Shown here piece after piece: positions 23,789 through 33,224 of a DNA stretch of 39,481 nt; within the stretch, counting starts at the first letter, position 1; the number at the start of each line of letters is the position of its first letter. The DNA comes from Elysia marginata (lineage: Eukaryota > Mollusca > Gastropoda > Plakobranchidae). The notes under the pieces are model-generated. The model was not told where the DNA came from, searched no databases, and saw only the letters and a program-made list of their open reading frames with translations. Location: NCBI GenBank assembly GCA_019649035.1, contig BMAT01009217.1:30255-69735 (forward strand). Direction: 5' to 3'. A program made the translations under genes and the position numbers.

Positions 23789-26610
23789 TTAGACGAGAAA
23801 GGAAGCCATGTTAGGTAGCTAACGTTGGGCCTATCGCGGTACCTGGCAGTGCGGGTTGGTTTCATTTTTTGCTCTCTGTGTATCGATATACCCCACTTCA
23901 AGGTGTTTTGGATGTTGTTAGGAAATTGAAAAAATTGGAGTATTTTACCCAAATATTTCTTTGAAAGTACAAAAAAAACCATGGCAATAAAATTTGAACA
24001 AAACATTCATATGGTAGAAGTGGTTATGTGTTTTAATCTCTCAATCCCACAGCAGTGAATTAAAGTTTAATTGTTGAAGTTATTACATGGGCAAATGCCA
24101 ATCTGACCCACAACATATACTCAAGTCGTTCTGTCCAGTTTTTTTCTCTTTCTCAATTGCACCCAATCTTGAAAATAAATATCCACATACCTACGATTTA
24201 TATTTTAACTTAAAACGAGTTATACTATGTCTTGCATAAAGCTAAATTAATATCGTAGTTGAAATTGATTTTCTGAAACTAGAGCAAAGTGAAAGTTGAT
24301 AACGATATTTTTCTTCAGAGTTTTAGCACCGTGATGATGGAATTTAAAACATTCAAAATTTAAAAACAAAAGAATAAGAAACATTAAAATCATTTTCACA
24401 TTATTTCCTCAAGATCTGGGCAAGACGGAAACCTGTAAGATCGCGTTCTCTACTCACATTTGTAATGTCGTTAAGATGAAATAATTTAAATACAGCCAAA
24501 GGAAAGCCTTCCATAGACGTTAGCCGGTGATGAGAAATCAATGAAGCAGTCAACATCCGGAGCTGGGAGGAAAAAATCAAAACTTCTGAATTCCAGGAGA
24601 GAAAGAAAGAATATAAGTTGATGAATGTTCACCTTAACAAATGAACAGATACGGTAGGGTAAATTCCTGAAGAAAAGGAAGCATGCTGGAGAAGATTAAA
24701 TAATGAAAAAGCTACCTAAACGAAAGAACAGTTCAAAATTAAATTGGATTTCATTTTTTAAAAAAAAACTTGCATAAATTTTGAAAGGATTTTTTCTTTT
24801 TTTTTTTTTTTTTTTTTTTTTTTTGGGGGGGGGAGGAATAACATAACTGGAATTGTTGCAATTCAATAAAGGCACAGATCTAAATCTTTTTAACAGATTT
24901 GTAAATACTTGGCAATTCACTGGGCAAACAAATTCTTACTTGTATGTAATAATTTGGTTTTATTTTATTTTGACATATGACTTAGACATTAAAGAAAGCT
25001 GTACCAAAAACAGCTATGTAAATAACATCAACAAATATTAATTACAAAAACGAAAGAATCGCAAAATGGAAGAAAGGAACTTAAAATACAATAGGTGAGA
25101 AGTGCCTATAGCTAAGGAGGAAATTTAATTTAAAGTTTGAATGACATGAAAGGGGAATGACATTTAAACCTCATCCTACGCAGAACTATACATCTGGGGA
25201 ATGCCTAATACACAGTCACACATACACACACGATGAAATGTATCCATATGTACAACTTGAGAAACTAATTAACGAGTTGGATTTTAGAGCGTGGGAAAGA
25301 AAGAAGTCTACGTTTGGTTTTGTTTTGTTTAGTTTTGTTTTTCTTTTGTTGCTCAGAAAGAAAGGGGTTCAAGGTTATAAAACTTTACACAGTGAGGAAT
25401 TTGAACCCAGAGAAAAATACATAAAGACGGAGAGACAGACAGACAGAGAAGGGGGGAAATAATGCAAATGGTTGTTATACAAACTACTCGTACAAATCTA
25501 TTATCGATATCTTACCTTTCTATGATTAACCTGCCTATGTTTATTCTAGCTTTCTTTTTAAACACCAAGATCTATAAGGAAGTTGGTCAATGAAATACAT
25601 TAGACCAGCTCAACTCAACAACCTAATTCCTTCTTTTCAAAGAGTGAAACCGCTTTTATGAATAGACTGGTTTCTTTTCCGTGTTTCCATGTTTTCATGT
25701 AATTGTCTTTTTTGAAATAGGTGAATCATTCCATCTTTGTGTCCCAGTGCAAGACCATTAATGCCAAATTAATTATCTTATTAGTCGCCTGGAAAATTTG
25801 CTCAAGAAACGCTTACACGAGAGATATCGATTTATATTTTCTTACCTGCTTTTCATTCCCTACCATTAGATTTCCAATTATCTTTTGCTAAAGAGAATGC
25901 ACCGAAAGAATTTCTATTAACGTGAAAAGGTGTGGGTTTTTGTCATATTTCTTTTCATTTTTCCAGTTTCCATTCTGTTTTGTTCTTTAGTCCTTTTTTC
26001 CCCACATTTTTTTGTCTTTCTAGTTTCTCTAGTTTATATGATACGATATAAATACGCCATTATAAAAACGAAATCATAATTTCTCTTCCTTTACTTCTTT
26101 TCTATGCAACGTATAAAAACCATGTATATGATTCATTTCCTTGAGAGCCATAGAGAATCATTTTTGTTCTGTTTTTTTTTCCTTTGTCTTGATTTGTTTG
26201 GAAATATTCTTATCACCACGTATTTTTATCTCCAGGGTATGTCTGTCTTAAGGACATCGAAAAGCATATTGTGTTCAGATCCGCCTTCTCCCATGGGGCT
26301 ACTGTAGGATTACTTATTAGCAACCCCCTGACATAGGGTAGAGCTGGAAAGAGAGAACAAGAAAGTTTCCACAATACGAAATGGCTGGTTCAAACTCAAC
26401 ATTGATACCTTATCCCAGGTGAGTCATTTAAGTAACAAGATCATTTTCATAGCTCTTGATATCTCTAGATTGATATTGCTGATATAATTCACAATGCTCT
26501 TTTTTTTTGCTGATTTTAGTGTTTTCGTAGTTCTTCTTGAAAGGATGTTGCATTTATTATTGTTGCTATTGTTGTCATATTGATGTTTCTCTTCTGTTTA
26601 TTAACAAGCA
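23787..26610. other. No supported gene
   Basis: AT-rich, with a homopolymer pair at 24790-24833 (about 34 T, one C interruption, then nine G). The latter is a likely sequencing-error hotspot. Confidence 0.5.
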
Positions 26611-26689
26611 CTAATAGCAGCAGTATCTGTAGCAAAAGTAGTAGTAATAGTGTAGTAGTGGTAGTAGTACTGTAGTAGTAGTGGTAGCC

Positions 26690-26731
<42 letters not shown>

Positions 26732-26985
26732 TAGTAGTAATAATAGTAGTAGTCGTAATAGTCGTTGTAGTAGTAATAGTAGTAGTACTTACAGTAGTAG
26801 TATTGTAGTAGTAGTATAGTAGTAGTAGTAGTATTGTAGTAGTAGTCGTAGTATTCGTAGTAGTAGTATAGTAATAATAGTAGTCGCAGTAGTAGTAGTA
26901 GTTGTTGTAGTAGTTGTAGTAGTAGTAGTTGTAGTAGTAGTAGTAGTAGCAGCAGTAGTAGTAATTATTGTTGTTGTTGAAATCG
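26611..26985 (+). repeat. Compound (TAG)n array, about 370 bp
   Basis: TAG/GTA repeats with frequent TAT, TCG, TTG and CAG variants. The longest pure block is about 26690-26730. Apparent Tyr- and Thr-rich proteins on the minus strand are artefacts. Confidence 0.95.
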
Positions 26986-27184
26986 TTGTAGAAGTTATAT
27001 ACGCAGGAGAAAAAAGATCTTGTTGCTTTTTTTTTGTTGTAAATATAACCGCAATCAACTATTACGTTGCCATCATTGCCATAGTAGTCATTTTTTTGAC
27101 GAAACAATCACAGTGATTATTTTGATGATCTTAGTTACCATCGTCAATACTTTTTTAATGTTTTGCATTGACTTACTTACTTTT

Positions 27185-27330
27185 GACTTAATGCCCGTCC
27201 GCTGCGACGTCAACTGAAGTCTCTGCCTGGGCTGATCTGTATCTGTCGTCAGGTGCTTCCAGTCATATCTGTTCTGTACTATGTCGCGAAGTTTGTCAAG
27301 GTTTTAATTGAATGTACTCGTAATCTGGTT
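27185..27330 (-). mobile_element. Possible LINE 3'-end scrap
   Basis: Minus-strand translation gives LDKLRDIVQNRYDWKHLTTD followed by RQRLQLTSQRTGIKSK and an AAGT-rich tail. This resembles the C-terminal tail of LINE ORF2 proteins (an 'A.DR..W..L' pattern). It is short and degenerate; a chance match is possible. Confidence 0.4.
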
Positions 27331-28233
27331 GGCCAGTGATCTCTGTTGTGTTGCATCGATGTTTTGCATCACCTGTGTATAATAAAAGCTTTGCGTACAA
27401 TATTTTACTCATTTCAGATAAAATTATTACGCTTCGGGTTTGTACTAAAAGCATCTTAAAATGTTATTGATTTCTTGGTGAGTTTTGGTATTGCGTGATA
27501 GCCGCTCCGAAGTTTTTTTATGGCTTCCACGCCGAAAACGGAAGGGCACAGGGAAACGCCGTAATTTCATATACAAAACGTCTTCCGGAGCTGCGTGTAA
27601 TCAGGCATTAACTCCCCTGTTGTGCTGGTGCTGACATACATCTGTAGACAGATTTATCACCTTCAACCCCTTGGGCCAATTGATATGAAATTTAGCTGTT
27701 TGGTTTGCAAATGGAGGCCTACGTACGGTGCGGTACTTTTAGATGTCGTCAAAATATAAAGGAAGGAAAAGCAAGATAATAAAATGCGGGATTGAGTAAC
27801 CTTTATAGAGAACAGAAAGATGTATTGCAGTCAGAACTGTCGGTGGTTGTCTTATGTTTTAAAGGTGCCGAAAAGGATTGTGAAAATATATTCCAAAAAT
27901 ATGAACTGTTCTAGGTTCTAATATATGGGAAAAATCTAAGGTTCATACTTTGGTAGAGTGGCAGCCTATGCGACTGGAGAAACCATAAACTGCTGTGCTT
28001 CACGGCTTCAACTCAAGAGCCTTATAGGACTAAGCGAAAAGAAGAAAGTGTGCATACCTTATTAAAAATGACTTTGTCAAGTGTTATTAGTCCTATCTGA
28101 ATCAAAGTTTGTGATTATACATGTGTTCTTCAGTATATGATAAACAAAAAAATATTGCTTTAACTGCTTATTTTTTTAAGCGAAAAAGTTTTCTTGAGTG
28201 TGGTCACCTTCAAGAACAATCAGGAACCAGTAT
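27331..28233. other. No supported gene; possible unrecognised dispersed repeat at 27480-27780
   Basis: The segment is CpG-richer than its surroundings (CGCCGAAAACGG, TCTTCCGGAGC) and has no open frame. It reads like non-coding repeat sequence, but I cannot name a family. Part of 28100-28233 may belong to the Tc1-like element. Confidence 0.35.
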
Positions 28234-29181
28234 TCAGTATTCAGCTTTCTCTCCTCTTGCTGCAATAACTGCATCAAATCGCCTTCTCATAGAGCTGTTA
28301 AGCGAAGAATAAAGGCATGTGAAATACTGTTTGGTTCTTCTTGCAGAACTTGAAGCAGCTTTAATTTGTTGGTTGACAGCTGGTACATTTGGTCTTCATC
28401 GAAGTCGGTTTTCAAGCTCACACCAAAGAAGATTAATTGGCGTCAGGTCCGGCAAAATAGCCCTCTGATAACACATTGATAACATGGGAATTTTTTTCTC
28501 AGGTGGTCTAAGAGATTTTCCACTACATGGGGGCGAGCATTATCTTGTTGGAAGACCATAACTGGCTCTTGGTGGTAGAAAAGAGTTCAACCTTGGGTTT
28601 AGCGACCTCATCTCTATATTTAACAGCTGTAAGATTGTAATTGTCCAGAACAAATTGGATGCGACCAGCATGATATATTGCTCCACACTTTCGTCTCTTA
28701 AACTGTCCCTCTCTGACACACCGCAATCAATATTATGTACTCCCTGACATCGGTACACCAAATTTTACCCAATCATGCTCCAGCAAACATTAAATTTTTG
28801 TAAACATGACGTTTGCCTATCCGGGTACAGTTTAACGAAACTATGACCACTTCCTCTCCTTTACCTCAATTGAAACCTGGGTTGTATATGTAGTGATCTC
28901 ACCTCATTTATTAGTTAACATAGTTATGCGCGCCAAACCAGGGCTGTAGTACTTGGGAAATGATTTGTCATATTCTCACTACACGTTTGATGTAACGTTA
29001 GTGTGCAGAAGTTGTTGCAAATTGGCTGCCTGTCCTTTACCGATTAAAAAAAGTCTCAGAACGTGATTCTGAAGCTGTAAGACTGATGAACATTGAAACG
29101 CTGGACTACAGCATTGGTTGATGCGCTATTGGGCATATCAGAGGTCATTATTTTGCGATGGTAGGGGCTCAGTCTAGGCAT
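28234..29181 (-). mobile_element. Decayed Tc1-like (Tc1/mariner) transposase
   Basis: Read on the minus strand, the start matches Tc1-type transposases: MPRLSPYHRK, then an HTH-like segment containing NAVVQRFNVHQSYS. The middle reads FKRRKCGAIYHAGRIQFV and LTAVKYRDEVAKPKVE, the usual block before the second Asp. Next comes VFQQDNARPHVVENLLDHL, which holds that Asp, then in another frame PDLTPINLLWCELENRLR and finally MRRRFDAVIAARGEK near the C-terminus. The third catalytic residue, Glu in PIE of active copies, is Asn here. Several stops and frame changes break the frame, and the span of about 315 codons is shorter than the usual roughly 340. The element is dead. I could not define terminal inverted repeats or a TA duplication. 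Confidence 0.85.
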
Positions 29182-29229
29182 TGTTTTAAATTTTTTTACT
29201 TGATTCACAACAGCCAGAACTTCGTCCTG

Positions 29230-29311
29230 TGACTATTTTTTTCGATTTTTGACAGCCACTTCTAAAGTGTTTGACTATTTTTTTCGATTTTTGACAGCCA
29301 CTTCTAAAGTG
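29230..29311 (+). repeat. Two-copy tandem repeat, 40-bp units with a 2-bp spacer
   Basis: The 40-nt segment starting TGACTATTTTTTTCG and ending CCACTTCTAAAGTG occurs at 29230-29269 and again at 29272-29311, essentially identical. The unit end contains a small hairpin, CCACTT/AAGTGG, complete only in the second copy. It lies just upstream (minus-strand sense) of the Tc1-like transposase and could be part of that element's end. Confidence 0.9.
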
Positions 29312-29530
29312 GCATGTAGTCACGTATTTTAATATTTTCGAATGTGATTCAGTGTCAACTGGTCCATTACACCGTGTGGTCGAAAATAATACTTGCTTGA
29401 GTTTTTTGTTCGCAGTTTCATGATGACCCGATATTAAATCTGAGTTTTCAATTCTAATCTACAGGTACTTGTTTTTTGCCCGGAGAGCCCACTACATGTA
29501 TATCCATGTTCACAATCCCGCGTTGACATT

Positions 29531-29541
29531 TATATATAAAA
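29531..29541 (+). promoter_or_regulatory. TATA-like box upstream of the membrane-protein gene
   Basis: TATATATAAAA lies about 235 bp before the ATG at 29772. If used, transcription would start near 29560-29570 and give a 5' UTR of about 200 nt that includes the 12-bp tandem array. In an AT-rich region a chance match is possible. Confidence 0.4.
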
Positions 29542-29700
29542 GTAATGTCTTTTAGTTCAATGCCACCTGTTGCTTTCTGATGTATTATGTTCATTTGTTA
29601 TTCCCTTGTTTTCTGCTTTGAATTGTTGTAATCTGTCCAAAAAGCTGTATAAGATTAGGATAGTAACGCTCACACTTACAAACCCAAGCCAGAAGTAACT

Positions 29701-29770
29701 GTTACAATTACAGCACAAGTTACAGTACACTTTACAGTACACATTACAGTTCACGTTACAGTACACGTAC
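29701..29770 (+). repeat. 12-bp tandem repeat directly before the ATG, with five TTACAG units
   Basis: About 5.8 copies of a 12-nt unit resembling TTACAGTACACN run up to one base before the start codon. TTACAG begins at 29708, 29720, 29732, 29744 and 29756, exactly 12 nt apart. The frame of the downstream ATG is open through the whole array (stop at 29664). It is either a 5' UTR minisatellite or, because TTACAG looks like a 3' splice site, a tandem acceptor array. Confidence 0.85.
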
Positions 29771-29771
29771 T

Positions 29772-31144
29772 ATGCCTTCCTCCAGGAGTAACATCACCCC
29801 CGAGCTGTGGATTCCTTATGTCCTGATCGGCGCGAGCTGCGTGACGTTTCTAGCTGTACATTTCTGGTGTTACCACAAGCGCAACAGGATAAGGTCAGTA
29901 ACACACGGTAATAACACAACAAACTCAACAGGCCACCAATTTAATAGTTTGTAATTGTTTATTGCTTGACCATGACTTTTTGTGCACCAAGTCAAAATTT
30001 TGATAATTTTTTTTTTTGTGAATGGAAAAGATATTATCTCTATTCTTCAAACAATACATACATACAACTGGAATTGAAGATTCAGAAGAGAGTCAAAGTT
30101 TATTGAGGGCGTCACAAATATTTATAAAAAGTATTATATCACAGTTGTTTGGTTGAAATATAGAACAAAACAGTAGAAATTACTATCACTAAAGCTAATA
30201 AAAAAAAACTTTACTCTCCTTTAGTGTGTGGTTTGATGAGTTGTACAAAGAAAAACTCCTTGATTTTCTTGGAACATCCTTTAATAAAAGAAGTTTATTT
30301 GTACGTCAGTTCTTACATTTTTATCCATCTAACTCGATATTTCTCAGCCAAGTCATCCCTTCTTCTATCTCTGAAAACATAGGTTTACATGGGAAATTAT
30401 TTACAATCCGTCAATTGTATTTATCAGCAACTCTATCTAAATAACTTGACTCTATATTCCAGAATTATGAATGGCAATGCTCTGTTTCACCTTAACCCAA
30501 CCACCGATGCTTTCTCTGTATACTTCATAAATCTCTATTTGCGTATCTATTGTACAGAATAACCTTGTTAAACGTTGTTACAAAATTGAAGAATGAATTC
30601 TTTAAAAACCATACCTCTGAATCTACATTTTTCCTATCCATACTGACACAGATATCTCCGCAAACGTGACGAGTCTCGGGTCAAATCAGGCCTGCTGGAG
30701 CGGAGACGCATCACAACTTTGATAATGTCCCGGTACCAAGCTGAACTAGGTAAAAACGCATCTTAAGAAAAAAAAGATGCGGGGGATGGAGGGGGGCATG
30801 AGGGAGTTGGCGAAAGTTTTAGTCAATTTTAGTATTCGTAAAGGAGTTTTAAATTGAACATGAACCAAAATAAGAACGCCTATCAACATTTTCGAAAGGT
30901 CTTGAAGAACCGCATAAGCTAACAGGGGAAAAGCGGATATAGATGGAAAAATATTTTTCAGCATCCCCATTTTTCCACCAAAATAACTGGAAAACATAAG
31001 ATATAATTTAAACCTAGTTTGAGAACAGAAAGTCTTTAGTTTAATCTAAGCTATAAATGAAGAGACTGTTTGTTCAAAACAATGCATAATAGTCTAAACG
31101 TAACAGTAGAAGCAGCAACAGCAGTAGCAGTAGTAGTAGTAGGC

Positions 31145-31183
<39 letters not shown>

Positions 31184-33224
31184 CAGCAGCAGCAGTAGTA
31201 GTAGTTTGTTTTGTTCTTGATGCTCTTGTTGTTGTTGTTGTTGTAGCAGCAACAACAGCAGCAGCAAAAGAAATAGTGCTGGTAGCAATAGTATTAGTGA
31301 TGGTGGTGGTAGCTTTTGTTATTGTTTCTCCAACGCTATCGAAAATCACTTTTAAAGGCTAGTTTATAGTGCGGTTTCTTTGCCTAGCCTTAGTTTGAAA
31401 TGAGTGCAATGGGAGGTAACTAATAACAATAAGATTAAAAAGGAAATTTCTGTATTTATAGCCCTTTGAATAAAGACGTTTCAAAAATCCATTGTTAAAA
31501 TCAGGAAATGATATTATTACGATTTTGTTTACCTTAACATGAAACAATAATGTCATGATTTTTTTAAGATTATTGGCTTGCTAATAATCATTGTGTGCTT
31601 TTTATACTCTTCTTGCGTCCACGGCTTGACACCGGTTACTGTTGTAGAGGTGACATCGAATGCTAACCCAAGTCTTCCTGCATCTCTACACATTCCGTGG
31701 GACACAGAGCTTCAGGTGAGACCGTCCCTAGCGTACAGCCAGAACGTCACTCTGGAGGACAATGTAGAAATCGTGATGAACGACGCTCTTGCAGCTTCTG
31801 CATGGAACAAAGGAAACGCCAATGTGGATATTGACAAGGCTGCTAGAACCAGTAGCGGCCCCTTTGCAACGGAACAAGATATGGCACGAACAGCCGTAAA
31901 AGATTATCCACCCATTGATATATCGACAATCGATAAAGTTGGCATTGGTAAAAGATACAAAGATACTGCTAATCAAACAGATCAATCATTCACCACAGAG
32001 GTGCAGAGAATATCAGATCGTATTAAGGACTGGGGAAGCTCAAAAGGTTCTCAAAGTGGCGAGCTTCAAACTGTGTTCCATCAACCGGAGGTTAAAGGAA
32101 TTTTCAATATACCACAGCGTTATGCTTGGGACGGATATGGTTCGCCTTTGGGAAGTAGCCAATTCAACATCCCCATAGGCAGGCAGCCTGCTAGTCAAAT
32201 AGAAGGATCGCAATTTTCTTTCAATCCAATAAATGACAAAGACAATACAGCAAATAAACGGGAAACACTACGCTTTCAAGACAATTCTAAATCCAAAGAG
32301 GTTGACACCGGGAAAGTGGATCATAGAGCCAAATGGATACAACAAGATAGTCAATCAAGAATACACAACGTCCAACCCTGTGACAATACTATGGACCAAA
32401 TGATAAATAGAGTAAAAGATACGTTTCAAGAGGGCACTGCAGGGGCCCTTAAAAAAGAAGTTCTCAGATCGCCAAATTTTAAATCTAATACTTCTGCGAG
32501 TAGTGTGTCTTCGCCTATTTCTACATCAACAGTCTTTGTATTTCACGGCCATGCTCCTTCCAGCCAACAAGAATCCCTTGCTGGTAGCCAGCCTCAGACA
32601 GTTGGCCAGTTTGACGCTGGCCTCGCCCGTAACGGGTCTGTATGTAGCCCAGATTGTTCAGAGGATGTTGTAGATGTTCGCACCGGATGTGGGTCGCCCG
32701 ATCTTCCCAGCGCCATATCGCTTGATGGTGAGGTCGATTCTTCTGTGTTGGAGATAAAGTGCGTAGATGGCTACAGTAAAGGCTGTCTTGCTCACACAAG
32801 CCTAAGCAGCTCTGGAAATGATACTAAAACTCACATTTATGCCCCGATCTTTCAGGCAGATGATCAATTGTCTGAGGCATCTGACAGTCCCACAAAGATT
32901 TGCAAGCAAAATATCGACAGCACTATGTCTTTTTCTAGACCAACATCTCAGCAAGCTCACGCTCAAAAGTTAGTCTTTGTGAATTCTCCTTACACAGCTC
33001 CAACAGAGCGTGAAAGCTCAAGCACTGTGGGAAAAGAAGGAACTAAACTAGTAAAGGACAGCAGAGCGAAGCCACCGTCGTCGTGCGACCAGGTGATTGG
33101 GTGTGTTTCAACACCCGGTGCCAGCGTAGATCAGTTTCACGGTGTGGCTGGTACGTGCGAGCAACCTGAAGTTCAGAATAATCATCTAGAAGAGACTGAC
33201 TCGGTCATGTCGGTGACGGTTTAG
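29772..33224 (+). CDS. Three-exon gene for an unrecognised single-pass membrane protein, 598 aa; join(29772..29893, 30652..30749, 31648..33224)
   Basis: Exon 1 is 122 nt and ends at AAG/GTCAGT (phase 2). Exon 2 is 98 nt, entered after a pyrimidine-rich ACACAG acceptor and left at G/GTAAAA (phase 1). Exon 3 starts after a pyrimidine-rich tract ending TTGTAG at 31647 and supplies the two bases that restore the long open frame to the TAG at 33222. The other two frames of exon 2 hit stops, which supports the model. Residues 13-33 form a hydrophobic segment (WIPYVLIGASCVTFLAVHFWC), followed at once by a run rich in Arg and Lys to about residue 60. By the positive-inside rule this predicts N-out, C-in. 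The NIT at residue 7 is probably too close to the membrane to be glycosylated. Residues 74-598 are polar, Ser/Thr/Gln/Asn-rich and probably disordered. They include an aromatic/Gly patch (about 226-249), ten Cys all between 318 and 577, a YAPI motif at 471-474 and C-terminal VTV. I do not recognise the family. It could be a signalling adaptor or receptor tail, and upstream exons cannot be excluded. Confidence 0.68.
29894..30651 (+). other. Intron 1 of the membrane-protein gene (758 bp)
   Basis: The intron begins GTCAGT and ends with a pyrimidine-rich stretch plus ACACAG. It separates the transmembrane-coding exon from the basic juxtamembrane exon and splits an Arg codon (AG/A). It contains an open stretch at 30226-30444 with no ATG start and no recognised motif, which I treat as noise. 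Confidence 0.65.
30750..31647 (+). other. Intron 2 of the membrane-protein gene (898 bp), carrying a TAG/CAG microsatellite
   Basis: The intron begins GTAAAA and ends TTACTGTTGTAG after a pyrimidine-rich stretch near 31595-31620. Only the AG at 31646-31647 puts exon 3 in phase with exon 2. The earlier AG at 31567-31568 gives the wrong frame and an early stop. The intron contains the microsatellite at 31101-31270. Confidence 0.65.
31101..31270 (+). repeat. Compound microsatellite (AGT/AGC)n and (TTG)n in intron 2
   Basis: There are long runs of AGT/TAG with CAG/AGC interruptions, then TTG repeats followed by CAACAACAGCAGC. TGTTGTTG and CAACAACA can form an 8-bp hairpin around a 6-nt loop. Open reading frames across it are low-complexity artefacts. 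Confidence 0.9.

Noticed and set aside
23575-24006. 143-codon minus-strand frame
   Set aside because: It runs through the GA microsatellite and has no family motif on either side.
26601-27107. 168-codon Tyr/Asn/Thr-rich minus-strand frame
   Set aside because: It is a translation of the TAG array.
29701-29771. CRISPR-like regular spacing
   Set aside because: The unit is a 12-bp tandem repeat without spacers, in an animal genome.
30226-30444. 72-codon open stretch in intron 1
   Set aside because: It starts at GTG, has no recognised motif and no matching splice phase; it is consistent with chance.
31569-31647. Open frame upstream of exon 3 that reads like a signal peptide (LLIIIVCFLYSSCVHG)
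   Set aside because: There is no in-frame ATG, and the acceptor at 31568 gives the wrong phase from exon 2. The hydrophobic residues are what a pyrimidine-rich splice tract encodes. The acceptor at 31647 fits the phase exactly.
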